Made by a program: the position numbers and the translations under genes
Notes under the pieces: generated by a model
Database searches by the model: none
What the model was told of the DNA's origin: nothing
Seen by the model: the letters and a program-made list of their open reading frames with translations, nothing else
Shown here: positions 8,549 through 20,272 of the stretch, piece by piece
Layout of the letters: the number at the start of each line of letters is the position of its first letter
Numbering within the stretch: position 1 is the first letter of the stretch
Source: Blattabacterium cuenoti
Lineage (GTDB): Bacteria; Bacteroidota; Bacteroidia; Flavobacteriales; Blattabacteriaceae
Direction of reading: 5' to 3'
DNA length: 64,000 nucleotides
NCBI RefSeq assembly: GCF_014251335.1
Contig: NZ_CP059186.1
Location: forward strand, 560,289-624,288

Positions 8549-10132
8549 ATGATCTCTTTTTCTCTAAAAAATTATGGAATTTTGAATTCTTCATGTAATT
8601 GGCAACTTACGCCTTATGAACTACAAAAAATTATTATTCAAAAAAAAATGGGAGTTGAAACAAAATCAGGGGTTTTAACTATAAATACAGGTTCCTTTAC
8701 TGGAAGGGCTCCAGAAGATAGATTTATTGTAAAAGATAAGATTACAGAACAAAAAGTTTGGTGGGATGAAAAATTTAATCAATCTTTCGATTCAGAAAAA
8801 TTTGATTGTTTATATCAAAAATTTGCGCAATATTTATCTGGAAAAACATTATATATACGAGATGGATATCTTTGTTCAGATAAACGTTATCAATTAAATG
8901 TTCGTTCTATTAGTGAATATCCATGGTCTGATTTATTTATTCATAATCTCTTTTTAAGATTCACAAATTTGGAAAAAATTTTACCAGATTGGTTATTATT
9001 GTGTGCTCCAGGATTTCTGGCTAATCCTATAAAAGATGGGACACGAAATAAAAATTTTTCTATATTAAATTTTTCTAAAAAAATAATCTTGATTGGAGGA
9101 TCAGGATATACAGGGGAAATTAAAAAATCTATATTTTCCGTTCTCAATTTTATACTTCCTATCTATAAAAATGTTTTTCCTATGCATTGTGCCGCAAATG
9201 TAGGAAAACATAAAAAAGATACAGCTTTATTTTTTGGATTATCTGGAACAGGAAAAACAACTATTTCTAATGATATCAATAGAAATTTGGTTGGAGATGA
9301 TGAACATGGATGGACTTATGATAATATCGTATTCAATTTTGAAGGAGGATGTTATGCTAAAATATTGGGTATTTCTCAAAAAAATGAACCTATGATTTAT
9401 CATGCTATAAGAAAAGGAGCAATGTTGGAAAATGTAACTTTCAAAAAAGAAACTAAAGAAGTAGATTTTTTAAATGATTCCATTACTCAAAATATGAGAA
9501 TCAGCTATCCTATTTATTTTATAAAAAATATTGAGGAAAAACTATTATCTTCTAATATAAGAAACATTTTTTTTCTAACATATGATGCTTTTGGTGTTTT
9601 ACCACCTATATCTAAACTTAATAAAGCACAATCTTCTTATTATTTTTTATTAGGCTACACATCTAAAGTTGCTGGGACTGAATTAAATATTCAAAAACCA
9701 AAAGCAACTTTCTCTTCTTGTTTTGGTGCTCCATTTATGCCTTTACATCCCGTTCTGTATACGAAAATGTTAATGAAAAAATTAGATAATACTAAAATCA
9801 ATGTTTGGATGATTAATACCGGATTGATATCTGGAGGATTTTCATCTGGATATCGTATAAAATTAGATGATACACGTAAAATTGTGCAAAATGCTTTGAA
9901 TGGTTTTTTATCAGAAGTTCCTTACGAAAAATATCCTATTTTTAATTTTCAAATACCAAAATATTGTCCAGGAATATCTTCTAACATATTAAATCCGAAA
10001 AATTCATGGAATAATGAAAAAATGTATCAAAATCAAGTAAAAATACTTGCTCAAAAATTTATTCAACATTTTAATATATATAAACAATACATAGACAAAA
10101 ATATTTCGTCTGGAGAACCTGTTTTAGAGTAG
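8549..10132 (+). CDS. pckA: Phosphoenolpyruvate carboxykinase (ATP)
   Basis: The 527-residue protein has full family length. It shows [12 protein letters not shown] near the start, the kinase-1 P-loop [11 protein letters not shown] near residue 230, and GDDEHGW with the metal-binding Asp. It interconverts oxaloacetate and phosphoenolpyruvate with ATP. In an organism fed amino acids by its host this is a key gluconeogenic step, and gap for the lower pathway is also in this window. It is divergent from acpP and convergent with the riboflavin synthase gene (8-base gap). Confidence 0.96.
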   Translation: MISFSLKNYGILNSSCNWQLTPYELQKIIIQKKMGVETKSGVLTINTGSFTGRAPEDRFIVKDKITEQKVWWDEKFNQSFDSEKFDCLYQKFAQYLSGKTLYIRDGYLCSDKRYQLNVRSISEYPWSDLFIHNLFLRFTNLEKILPDWLLLCAPGFLANPIKDGTRNKNFSILNFSKKIILIGGSGYTGEIKKSIFSVLNFILPIYKNVFPMHCAANVGKHKKDTALFFGLSGTGKTTISNDINRNLVGDDEHGWTYDNIVFNFEGGCYAKILGISQKNEPMIYHAIRKGAMLENVTFKKETKEVDFLNDSITQNMRISYPIYFIKNIEEKLLSSNIRNIFFLTYDAFGVLPPISKLNKAQSSYYFLLGYTSKVAGTELNIQKPKATFSSCFGAPFMPLHPVLYTKMLMKKLDNTKINVWMINTGLISGGFSSGYRIKLDDTRKIVQNALNGFLSEVPYEKYPIFNFQIPKYCPGISSNILNPKNSWNNEKMYQNQVKILAQKFIQHFNIYKQYIDKNISSGEPVLE

Positions 10133-10140
10133 AATAAGAT

Positions 10141-10743
10141 CTATATATTTTTACAATATTTTTGTATAGATTTATTAATATATTTTGCTAATATATCAAA
10201 TTCTACATTTACAATATCCCCAATCTTCATCATGTGAAGATTGGTTTTTTCATAAGTGTAAGGAAGAATAGAAACGTGAAATGTATATTGATCACATCTT
10301 ATGATAGTAAGACTTATTCCATTAATAGCAATAGAACCTTTTTCTACAACTAGATGATCCAATCTATTTTTAGATTTAAAAAAAAACAGCCAACTTCCAT
10401 TTCTATTTTCAATTTTAATAATCGTAGCAGTTGTATCCACATGTCCTTGAACTATATGTCCATTTAACCTTTTATGTAACATAATCCCCCTTTCTAAATT
10501 CACTTCATCTTGAATTTTTAAAAAATTTAAGTTAGTACATAATAAAGTTTCTTCAGATGCTATAACTGAATAAGTTTTTTTGTTTATATCCATAATGCTT
10601 AAACATATTCCATTATGACAAATACTTTGATTGATTTGAATTGCATTATTTAAAAATGGATTATTGAAAGTTATCCGAAGATTGTTTTTTTCACGATTAA
10701 ATTGATGTACTTTTGCAATACATTCTACGATTCCAGTAAACAT
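10141..10743 (-). CDS. ribE: Riboflavin synthase, alpha chain
   Basis: This protein of about 200 residues consists of two lumazine-binding repeats. It begins with the canonical MFTGIVE, so I use ATG 10743 rather than an in-frame ATG eight codons upstream. The second half has GHIVQGHVD and INGISLTI, typical of the family. It dismutates two molecules of 6,7-dimethyl-8-ribityllumazine to riboflavin. RibF, which converts riboflavin to FMN and FAD, is encoded 3 kb away. Confidence 0.94.
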   Translation of the reverse strand: MFTGIVECIAKVHQFNREKNNLRITFNNPFLNNAIQINQSICHNGICLSIMDINKKTYSVIASEETLLCTNLNFLKIQDEVNLERGIMLHKRLNGHIVQGHVDTTATIIKIENRNGSWLFFFKSKNRLDHLVVEKGSIAINGISLTIIRCDQYTFHVSILPYTYEKTNLHMMKIGDIVNVEFDILAKYINKSIQKYCKNI

Positions 10744-10793
10744 ATAATGGTTTATAATTTTTTTCATATTTTTAAACTAAATTATATATATAT

Positions 10794-11833
10794 ATGAATC
10801 ATATAAAAAAAAAATTAAAGTAGGATTTACTACGGGTGATATTAATGGAATAGGAATAGAGATTTTTTTGAAAGTATGTTCTAAAAAAAAACTTTTAGAC
10901 TTTTTTACTCCGATATTATTTGGTTCTACCAAATTATGTTTTTATTACAAAAAAATTTTAAATTTAGAAATCAATAATATACGAGAAGTAAAAAATTTTA
11001 AAGAAGTTCTTGATTATAAAATCAATATTTTCAATATATGGAAAGAAGATATTAAATTTGAATCTATAAAAATCAATCATCCTGAATCAGGAAAATATCC
11101 GATTTCATCTTTAAAAAAAGCTGTAAAAGCTTTAAAAGAAGGAAAAGTAGATGTACTTGTTACAGCTCCTGTTAATAAAAAATACATGAATTTAAAGAAT
11201 TTTTCATTTTTTGGGCATACTGAGTATCTACAAAATGTTTTAGGGGGAGATTCCTTAATGTTGATGATTCATGATATTTTAAAAATAGCATTAGTCACTA
11301 ATCATTTACCTTTAAAAAAGGTCAGTTCAGAATTAAATATAAAAAAAATAATAAAATCAATAAAAATTTTACGTCAATCTCTTATCATAGATTTTTCTAT
11401 AGAAAAACCTAAAATTGCAGTTTTAGGATGTAATCCACATTCAAGTGATAATGGATTAATAGGGAATGAAGAAAAAATAAAAATCAAACCAGCTATTGAT
11501 AGTTTATTTCAAAAACAAGGATGGTTAGTTTTTGGTCCTTATCCTTCAGATAGTTTTTTTGGGAATCAAAGCTATCGAAATTTTGATGCAATTTTAGCTA
11601 TGTATCACGATCAAGGATTAATACCTTTTAAAACCCTAACTTTTAATCAAGGAGTGAATTTTACAGCTGGACTTTCTCATATACGAACATCTCCTGATCA
11701 TGGAGTTGCCTATGATATAGCTAAAAAGGGAATAGCTAATGAAAGTTCATTTGAAGAAGCAATTTTTAACGCTATAAAAATATTTAAAAATAGAAAAGAA
11801 TATATGGAATTTAGTTTATCCAAATTATCATAA
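10794..11833 (+). CDS. pdxA: 4-hydroxythreonine-4-phosphate dehydrogenase, frame break in an A10 tract just after the start
   Basis: The main frame encodes PdxA: a conserved opening KVGFTTGDINGIGIE, substrate and metal residues in FFGHTEYL and MYHDQGLIP, and SPDHGVAYDIA near the end. It oxidises 4-phosphohydroxythreonine in pyridoxal phosphate synthesis. The conserved N-terminus reaches upstream to about 10814 without an ATG, GTG or TTG. The natural ATG at 10794 is in another frame, separated by ten A residues at 10805-10814; one extra A joins the two. The next usable start (TTG 10868) would delete the conserved opening block. The end overlaps the convergent atpC by 6 bases. Confidence 0.88.
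10805..10814 (+). repeat. A10 homopolymer between the pdxA start codon and its conserved frame
   Basis: Ten consecutive A residues begin at codon 4 after ATG 10794. Eleven (or eight) would connect the start codon with the conserved PdxA frame. Confidence 0.85.
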
Positions 11834-12058
11834 AATTACAATAATCAGATTACTTTTCACTTGTAAAAGTCCACCTTCTATCTGAATTTTCTTTTTTACA
11901 TCTTTTGATTCTAATTTTAAAAAACCATTTTTTAATATAGAAATAAATGGAGCATGATTTTTTAATATTTGAAAATATCCATAGTAGCCAGGAGCTATAA
12001 TAGAAATTATATTTTTTTGATATAAAATTTTATGATAGCTGATAATTTTTATTTTCAT
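11828..12058 (-). CDS. atpC: ATP synthase epsilon subunit, short form
   Basis: The 76-residue protein resembles only the N-terminal beta-sandwich of the F1 epsilon subunit (IIAPGYYGYFQILKNHAPFIS is interrupted by the usual Gly and His-Ala positions; then a glycine-containing IEGGLLQV segment). The C-terminal helical hairpin, which inhibits ATP hydrolysis in many bacteria, is absent; short epsilon subunits are usual in Bacteroidetes. It starts 8 bases after atpD. The atpD-atpC pair is apart from other ATP synthase genes, also usual in this phylum. Confidence 0.88.
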   Translation of the reverse strand: MKIKIISYHKILYQKNIISIIAPGYYGYFQILKNHAPFISILKNGFLKLESKDVKKKIQIEGGLLQVKSNLIIVIL

Positions 12059-12066
12059 AAATTTAT

Positions 12067-13593
<1,527 letters not shown>

Positions 13594-13651
13594 TTAACAT
13601 TTATACAATTAAATTTGTAATTGTAAATGTAAGAGAAAAAAGATAAAAACT

Positions 13652-14590
13652 TTGAAAATTTATTCATTGATTGATGAATTTTCTTCTTTATATCCATGTG
13701 TATTTACACTTGGAGTTTTTGATGGCGTTCATATAGGGCATCAAAAAATTATTAAAAATTTAATTTTTAGATCTAAAAAAAAATATTGTCCCGTACTGCT
13801 GACTTTTCATCCACATCCAAAAGAAATATTGAATTCTAATAAAAATTTTCTTTATTTAAATACTCTTTCTGAAAGAATATATAATTTAAAAAAAACAGGA
13901 ATAGAACATTTAATCATTCATCCTTTTACTATAAATTTTTCAAAATTAAGAACAAAAGATTTTTTAAAAAAAATTTTACATCCTAAATATAGGATTCAAA
14001 AAATCATTACTGGATACGATTCTCACATCGGAAGAAATAGAGATAATTCTTACGAAGAATTAAAAAAATTATCTTATAATTATGGCATAAAAGTTTATCA
14101 AGTTAGTCCTCTTAAATTAAGCGAAAGAATTGTGAGTTCTACTCACATACGTGAATCTCTTTTATTAGGAGATATACAATGGGCCAATCAAGCTTTGGGA
14201 TATTTATATACATTATCTGGGTATGTCATACCAGGAAAAGGCATAGGAAGAATGATTAATTTTCCTACTGCAAATCTAAAAGTAGAATCAAAAAAATTGA
14301 TCCCTAAAAAAGGTGTATATGCTGTAAAAATTTATTATTTGAATAATATGTATTTAGGAATGTTAAATATAGGAAACAACCCTACTATAGAGAGTAAAAA
14401 TAAAGAAATAAAAATAGAAGTACATATATTCGATTTTTTCGAAAATATATATGGAAAAAAAATAGATATTTTAATGATTCATATAATACGTGAAGAAAAA
14501 AAATTTAATTCTATACAAGAATTGAAAGAACAAATATGTATAGATAAAATAAATATAAAAAAATTTTTTTCTCGTGAAAAAAAAAGTTGA
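13652..14590 (+). CDS. ribF: Bifunctional riboflavin kinase / FAD synthetase
   Basis: This 312-residue protein has the two expected domains. The N-terminal FMN adenylyltransferase part has LGVFDGVHIGHQKII, a nucleotidyltransferase HxGH-type motif, and the later SSTHIRESLLLG. The C-terminal riboflavin kinase part begins near residue 180, with GKGIGRMINFPTANL. It makes FMN and then FAD from riboflavin. The best start is TTG 13652, which gives MKIYSLIDEF. Its final 17 bases overlap the next gene, indicating coupling. Confidence 0.93.
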   Translation: MKIYSLIDEFSSLYPCVFTLGVFDGVHIGHQKIIKNLIFRSKKKYCPVLLTFHPHPKEILNSNKNFLYLNTLSERIYNLKKTGIEHLIIHPFTINFSKLRTKDFLKKILHPKYRIQKIITGYDSHIGRNRDNSYEELKKLSYNYGIKVYQVSPLKLSERIVSSTHIRESLLLGDIQWANQALGYLYTLSGYVIPGKGIGRMINFPTANLKVESKKLIPKKGVYAVKIYYLNNMYLGMLNIGNNPTIESKNKEIKIEVHIFDFFENIYGKKIDILMIHIIREEKKFNSIQELKEQICIDKINIKKFFSREKKS

Positions 14591-17240
14591 TAAAATTATT
14601 AAACATATTATATTAGAAAATTTAAATAAAAAAATTTTTTTTATATCAAAAGTTCCTACTATTATAGAATATATAAAAAATAAATACAGTTCAAAATACA
14701 GTTCAAAAATTAATTTTTTTACAATAGAAGAATTTTTTGAAATTATTTCTGGACTAAAAATTTTAGATAATCATTCAACACTACTTTATTTTTTTTCTAT
14801 TTTAAAAAAGAATGATTTCATAGAAAAAAATTTTCATGATTTTTTTAATTGGGGGCCTAAAATATTAAATGATTTTCAAAATATAGATTTTAACATGGTT
14901 AATGTTGAATATTTTTTTTCATCTATTATTTCCAGAGAAAAGATAAACAAATGGAATCTTAATCTTTTAGAACAAGAAAAAAATTTTTTTTGGGAAAAAA
15001 TTCATAAATACTATTATCTTTTACAATCTCAACTTTTCAAAAAAGGAATAGCTTATCATGGAATGCTTTTCAAAACAGCAATTTCTCGTTTAGATTCCTT
15101 TTTATATCAAAATTTTAATATAAAAATTGTATTATTTCTTGTTGATTCTATTGTATTTAATGAATGCGAAAAAATTTTTACTAAAAAAATTTTTCAAAAA
15201 GGACTAGTTTATGATTTATGTAAAGAAAATATTTCAATTTTGAATCCAGTGCTTTTGAATAAAAAGATAATTCCGAATTCAAAAAAATATTTACAATTAC
15301 AATATGATAATTTAAAAATTATTGGTGTTTCAAAAGAAATAGAACAAGTTAAAACTGTGGAGGATATCATATGTAAATTCATAAAAAAAAATAAAAAACC
15401 TAACAAAATACTTTTAATACCAGGAGATAACTCTTTAACTATTCCATTAATACATTCTATAAAAAAAAAATTAGGAATTAATGTCTCTTTCAATATCAAT
15501 TTTCCATTAAATGATATTCCTATTTATTATACTTTTTATTCTATATTCCAATTACTCTTAAAAAAAGATAAATTCAAAAAATTTACTAGAAAAGATGTTA
15601 TAAGAGTATTATCTAATGGATATATTCAAAAATTTTTTTTAAAGAAAAATTTAATATTAAAAAAATTTTATATCGAAAATGATTCTGATTTTATTTGCGA
15701 AGACACAATAAAAAAATATTTATATAGAAATGATTTATGGATTATTTTTAAAATTCCAACTAATAATATTAAAATAATTCTTATAAGTATTATCAGCTTT
15801 ATAAGAAAATTTATAAAATTACTTTTTACGAAAAAAAGAAAACATTTTTTGGAACTAAAATTTATTTTCAAACTAGAGACTTATATACAAAAATTAAGGA
15901 TAATAATTAGAAAAACTAAAAATTTATCTATAGGCATCAATGATATATTTAACATATATGAAGAGTTTACTCATACAGAAAATATAAGATACATACATAG
16001 AAATATAAGAGGATTATATGTAACAGGTTTCATAGACATTTTTTTCGAAAATTTTGATGTTGTGATTATTACGTCTTTTAATGAAGGAGTAATTCCTCCA
16101 AGTTATAAAAAAAATTCTTTTATTCCCTTTGATATATATCAAAAATTAAAAATAAATAATACAAATGAAAATTTTTATTTTCATCATTTAACAAGGATTA
16201 TTAAATTTTCAAAAAAAACATATTTAATATATAAAGATCAACCAGATGAAATTAATTCTGGAGAAAAAAGTCGTTTTATTCATAGGATAGAAATAAGTTC
16301 TAAAATATCAACAGAAAAAATAAATAAACCATTCTTTCCTATAAATTCAAAAAGACAACCTATTATCATTAATAAAACAAAATCTATAATTCAACGTTTA
16401 GATGAATTAATCGATAAAGGATTATCCCCTTCTTCCATTCATTTATACAATTATAATCCTCTTTTATTCTACTATAAAAAAATACTGAAATTAAATCCCC
16501 CAGAAGAAACATCTTATAAAAAAAAAATAGGAAAAATTATTCATCAAATATTAAAAATATTATATGACCCTATAAAAGAAAATTTTATTACCATTGATTT
16601 TATTCATAAAATGAAAAAAAATTATGAATATACTATAAAAAAAGTTCTTTTAGGAAAAAAGGAAATTATTGAAGGAAATAATATGTTTTTTTATTATGTA
16701 ATAAAAAATTATATAGAAAATTTTATTTCATGGGATGAAAAATTTGTTATAAACGGCCATAAAATTTTTATAAAAGAAATAGAACGGAAAGTCTCTGCAA
16801 CATTAAATATTGGAGCAAGAAAAATAAATTTGCATGGTATTATAGATCGTATAGATGAATTTGATGGGACAACTCGTATTCTTGATTACAAAATAGGATT
16901 TTCAAAAATGAAGGAGATCAATATTTATTTAAAAAATATGGAAAATATTTTCTATGATATAAATCATGCGAAAACTATGCAATTGCTTATTTATATTTAT
17001 TTATGGTTTAAATCTTCCACATTTAAAGGATGTCAAAAAAAACCTCCTATCATAGGAATTGTTTCTCCAAAAATGAATGGAAGTATATTCCAAATTCCTA
17101 TAAATATTTTTCACATACAAAAAATTCAAAAAACAAACATAACATATTTAGATTATAAAATGAATGTTCTACCATTTCTCATTAAAAGGATTTCTGATAT
17201 TCTAGATCATAGAATTCCGATCGTAGAAAAAATTTATTGA
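14574..17240 (+). CDS. AddB-like protein with a C-terminal PD-(D/E)XK nuclease domain
   Basis: The 888-residue protein is probably the AddB/RexB-like partner of a RecB-type exonuclease. The C-terminal 250 residues carry a RecB-family nuclease pattern: INLHGIIDRIDEF, then ILDYKIG, giving the Asp and Asp-x-Lys of the PD-(D/E)XK site. Upstream, VVIITSFNEGVIPPSY resembles the helicase-like part of AddB. I see no Walker A motif, so the helicase part may be inactive, as in many AddB-like proteins. GTG 14574, inside the end of ribF, is the likely start. An in-frame 12-base tandem duplication lies near the start. The family assignment is good; the role in double-strand break repair is inferred. Confidence 0.75.
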   Translation: MKKKVDKIIKHIILENLNKKIFFISKVPTIIEYIKNKYSSKYSSKINFFTIEEFFEIISGLKILDNHSTLLYFFSILKKNDFIEKNFHDFFNWGPKILNDFQNIDFNMVNVEYFFSSIISREKINKWNLNLLEQEKNFFWEKIHKYYYLLQSQLFKKGIAYHGMLFKTAISRLDSFLYQNFNIKIVLFLVDSIVFNECEKIFTKKIFQKGLVYDLCKENISILNPVLLNKKIIPNSKKYLQLQYDNLKIIGVSKEIEQVKTVEDIICKFIKKNKKPNKILLIPGDNSLTIPLIHSIKKKLGINVSFNINFPLNDIPIYYTFYSIFQLLLKKDKFKKFTRKDVIRVLSNGYIQKFFLKKNLILKKFYIENDSDFICEDTIKKYLYRNDLWIIFKIPTNNIKIILISIISFIRKFIKLLFTKKRKHFLELKFIFKLETYIQKLRIIIRKTKNLSIGINDIFNIYEEFTHTENIRYIHRNIRGLYVTGFIDIFFENFDVVIITSFNEGVIPPSYKKNSFIPFDIYQKLKINNTNENFYFHHLTRIIKFSKKTYLIYKDQPDEINSGEKSRFIHRIEISSKISTEKINKPFFPINSKRQPIIINKTKSIIQRLDELIDKGLSPSSIHLYNYNPLLFYYKKILKLNPPEETSYKKKIGKIIHQILKILYDPIKENFITIDFIHKMKKNYEYTIKKVLLGKKEIIEGNNMFFYYVIKNYIENFISWDEKFVINGHKIFIKEIERKVSATLNIGARKINLHGIIDRIDEFDGTTRILDYKIGFSKMKEINIYLKNMENIFYDINHAKTMQLLIYIYLWFKSSTFKGCQKKPPIIGIVSPKMNGSIFQIPINIFHIQKIQKTNITYLDYKMNVLPFLIKRISDILDHRIPIVEKIY
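14682..14705 (+). repeat. Perfect 12-base tandem duplication inside the AddB-like gene
   Basis: AAATACAGTTCA occurs twice in direct succession (14682-14693, 14694-14705). It preserves the frame and adds four residues, giving KYSSKYSSK. This looks like a recent slippage duplication. Confidence 0.9.
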
Positions 17241-18292
17241 TTTAGAATATATTTTTCTATATAATTACCGACTTCTTCAGTTGTAGAAGAGAATTTTGAA
17301 TCAATAATATCTTGTGTACATATTTTTTTTTCAATAGAGTGTTTCACTGCTTTTTCTAAAAGATTTTTTTCTTGATGCATCCCAAAATATTCTAACATCA
17401 TAGAACCTGAAAGAATACATCCTAAAGGATTTGCAATATTTTTCCCTTTAGCTTGAGGATAGGATCCATGTATAGGTTCAAACATAGATTTATGATCTCC
17501 TATAGAAGCAGAAGGCAGTAGTCCGACTGAACTTGTTAAAACACTCGATTCATCTGAAAGAATATCTCCGAACATGTTATCCGTTAAAATAATATCAAAT
17601 TTTTTTGGATTCATAATAATTTGCATAGAAGCGTTGTCTATATACAAAAAATCTAGAGATACATCGGAATAGTCCAACGATATTTTTTTAATTACTTCTC
17701 TCCACAATCTAGAAGTTTCTAATACGTTAGCCTTATCCACTAATGTTACTTTTTTTTTACGAAAAAGAGCAGCTTTAAAAGCCATTTCCCCAATTTTTTC
17801 AATTTCTGATTTAGAATAAATGCAATAATCATATGCTTTTTCTCCATTTTTACAACGACCTTTCTCTCCAAAATAAATTCCTCCCGTTAATTCACGATAT
17901 ATAATAAAATCAACTTCATTTAATAATTCCTTTTTTATAGGAGATTTATCTAAATTAGGATAGACTACTACAGGACGAATATTACAATATAAATTCATTT
18001 TTTTTCTGAGTTTCAACAATCCATCTTCAGGCCTCATTCCTCTTGGATTATGATCGTGTTTTGGATCTCCTATACAACCAAATAAAACAGCATCTGATTT
18101 GAAACAATTATCTATAGTTTCTTCAGGCATAGGATCTCCAAATTTTTCTATGGCTTTAGATCCAGCTAAAATATTTTTATAATGAAAATTGTGACCATAT
18201 TTTATAGCTATGGAATTTAAAACTTTCATCGTTTGCCTTATAATTTCAGGTCCTATGCCATCTCCTTCTATTACAGAGATATTTTTTATCAT
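17234..18292 (-). CDS. leuB: 3-isopropylmalate dehydrogenase
   Basis: The 352-residue protein belongs to the isocitrate/isopropylmalate dehydrogenase family, with EGDGIGPEI at the start, the IYRELTGGIYFG substrate segment, DNMFGDILSDE with metal-binding Asp residues, and FEPIHGSYPQAKGKNIANP for NAD binding. It oxidises and decarboxylates 3-isopropylmalate, the third step of leucine synthesis. It is the last gene of leuA-leuC-leuD-leuB, overlaps leuD by 4 bases, and overlaps the convergent nuclease gene by 7 bases. Confidence 0.96.
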   Translation of the reverse strand: MIKNISVIEGDGIGPEIIRQTMKVLNSIAIKYGHNFHYKNILAGSKAIEKFGDPMPEETIDNCFKSDAVLFGCIGDPKHDHNPRGMRPEDGLLKLRKKMNLYCNIRPVVVYPNLDKSPIKKELLNEVDFIIYRELTGGIYFGEKGRCKNGEKAYDYCIYSKSEIEKIGEMAFKAALFRKKKVTLVDKANVLETSRLWREVIKKISLDYSDVSLDFLYIDNASMQIIMNPKKFDIILTDNMFGDILSDESSVLTSSVGLLPSASIGDHKSMFEPIHGSYPQAKGKNIANPLGCILSGSMMLEYFGMHQEKNLLEKAVKHSIEKKICTQDIIDSKFSSTTEEVGNYIEKYILNQ

Positions 18293-18888
18293 ATTAAAAC
18301 AAATCTTCTATTTTTTTCAAAATTTTCTACATCATTTTTAATGGAAATTAAGAAATCTATATCATCATAACCATGTATGAAAGAATTTTTTTTATATGGA
18401 TGTATATGAAATTTATCAAATTCTCCCGTTTTTAGTATTGTAACTTTTTGATCAATTAAATCAACTTTTATTTGAATTTTCGGATTTTTTTCTACTACAT
18501 TAAATAATTTATTTAAGAAATGTTCGGATACTTCTACAACTAATAATCCGTTATTTAATGCATTTTCTTTAAAAATATCAGCAAAAAAACTAGATATTAT
18601 CACTCTAAATCCATAATAAAAAATAGCCCACGCAGCATGTTCACGACTGGATCCACAACCAAAATTCCTTCCTGATAAAAGAATTTTTCCATGAAAATTA
18701 GAATCATTTAATATAAAATTTTTATTTAAGGAACCATCTTTTTGATAACGCCAATCCATAAAAAGATTTTTTCCACATTTTTCACGGTCAATCTCTTTTA
18801 AAAAACGAGCAGGAATAATTTGATCTGTATCAACATCTTCTATAAATAATGGAACAACCTGACTAATTAACATCGTTAATCTTTTCAT
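18289..18888 (-). CDS. leuD: 3-isopropylmalate dehydratase, small subunit
   Basis: The 199-residue swivel-domain subunit has VDTDQIIPARFLK near its start and SGRNFGCGSSREHAAWA, which binds substrate. With LeuC it isomerises 2-isopropylmalate to 3-isopropylmalate. It overlaps leuC by 26 bases and leuB by 4 bases, so translation of the operon is tightly coupled. A later in-frame ATG at codon 6 cannot be excluded as the start. Confidence 0.95.
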   Translation of the reverse strand: MKRLTMLISQVVPLFIEDVDTDQIIPARFLKEIDREKCGKNLFMDWRYQKDGSLNKNFILNDSNFHGKILLSGRNFGCGSSREHAAWAIFYYGFRVIISSFFADIFKENALNNGLLVVEVSEHFLNKLFNVVEKNPKIQIKVDLIDQKVTILKTGEFDKFHIHPYKKNSFIHGYDDIDFLISIKNDVENFEKNRRFVLI

Positions 18889-20263
18889 AAATATATTTAT
18901 TAATATCTACAATTTTACCTTCAATAGCTACAATAGCGGCAGTCAAAGGACTAGCTAGTAAAGTACGAGACCCTGGGCCCTGTCTTCCTTCAAAATTTCT
19001 ATTAGATGTAGAAATACAATATTCTCCTGCAGGAATTTTATCTTCATTCATTCCCAAACAAGCAGAACATCCTGGTTGACGAAAATCAAATCCAGAATTT
19101 TTAAAAATCTTATCTAATCCTTCTTTTTTAACTTGTTTAACAACTTGATTTGATCCAGGAACGATCATTACTTCTACATGATTTGCTTTTCTTTTTCCTT
19201 GTATTATAGAAGCCACCAATCTCAAATCTTCTATTCTGGAATTTGTGCAACTTCCTATAAAAATGTAATTAATCGTTTTTCCTATCAAAGATTCACCTAA
19301 TGAAAACCCCATATAATCCAAAGATTTATAATCTATACCCAATTTCGGAATTCTTTCTGATATTTTTATTGACATTCCGGGATTTGTTCCATATGTTATC
19401 ATAGGTTCAATATCTTCAGCTTTTAATAGATATTCTTTATCAAATATTGTATTATCGTCTGTTTTTAAAGATTCCCAATACTCTATGAGTTGTTTCTCTT
19501 TTGTTTTAAATTTTTGAAATCTTTTACATTTTTTGACATAATCAAAAGTAATTTCATCTGGAGCTATTAATCCACCTTTTGCCCCCATTTCAATGCTCAT
19601 ATTACAAATAGTCATTCTCCCTTCCATACTCATTTTTTTAATAGTAGATCCCATATATTCTACAAAATATCCAACCCCCGCATCCACTCCTAATTTTGAT
19701 ATGATATATAAAATTACATCTTTCGGAGTAACTCCTTTTCTTAAATTTCCATTTAATTGTATTTTCATTTGTTTAGGCTTGGATAACAATAAACATTGAC
19801 TAGCCATAACCATAGTGACTTGACTGGTCCCAATTCCAAAAGCTATACAACCAAAAGCTCCATGAGTTGAAGTATGACTATCTCCACAAACTATTGTCAT
19901 ACCAGGTAAAGTATAACCCAATTCAGGCCCAATCACATGCACTATTCCATTATTTTTATTTCCTAATTCATATAATGTGATTCCAAATTTATTACAATTA
20001 TCTGTTAATAAATTTATTTGCTTTCTAGATAAAGGATCTGAAATAGGTAAATGTTGATTAATTGTAGGAACGTTATGATCTGCCGTTGCTATAATTTGAT
20101 TAGGTCTAAAAATAGATAAATTCCTTTTTTTTAACTCTATAAAGGCTTGAGGACTTGTTACTTCATGTATATAATGTCTATCTATATAAAGAATATATAT
20201 TTTATTTTCCAATTTTTTAACAACATGTAAGTCCCAAATTTTATCAAATAATGATTTTGACAT
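18863..20263 (-). CDS. leuC: 3-isopropylmalate dehydratase, large subunit
   Basis: The 466-residue aconitase-family protein carries the three 4Fe-4S cysteine contexts: the IGSCTNSR segment and PGCSACLGMN, together with VCGDSHTSTHGAFG. It forms the isopropylmalate isomerase with LeuD. The cluster would be supplied by the SUF system at the end of this window. It starts 9 bases downstream of leuA and runs into leuD. Confidence 0.96.
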   Translation of the reverse strand: MSKSLFDKIWDLHVVKKLENKIYILYIDRHYIHEVTSPQAFIELKKRNLSIFRPNQIIATADHNVPTINQHLPISDPLSRKQINLLTDNCNKFGITLYELGNKNNGIVHVIGPELGYTLPGMTIVCGDSHTSTHGAFGCIAFGIGTSQVTMVMASQCLLLSKPKQMKIQLNGNLRKGVTPKDVILYIISKLGVDAGVGYFVEYMGSTIKKMSMEGRMTICNMSIEMGAKGGLIAPDEITFDYVKKCKRFQKFKTKEKQLIEYWESLKTDDNTIFDKEYLLKAEDIEPMITYGTNPGMSIKISERIPKLGIDYKSLDYMGFSLGESLIGKTINYIFIGSCTNSRIEDLRLVASIIQGKRKANHVEVMIVPGSNQVVKQVKKEGLDKIFKNSGFDFRQPGCSACLGMNEDKIPAGEYCISTSNRNFEGRQGPGSRTLLASPLTAAIVAIEGKIVDINKYIYEKINDVN

Positions 20264-20272
20264 TGTTTCCTG

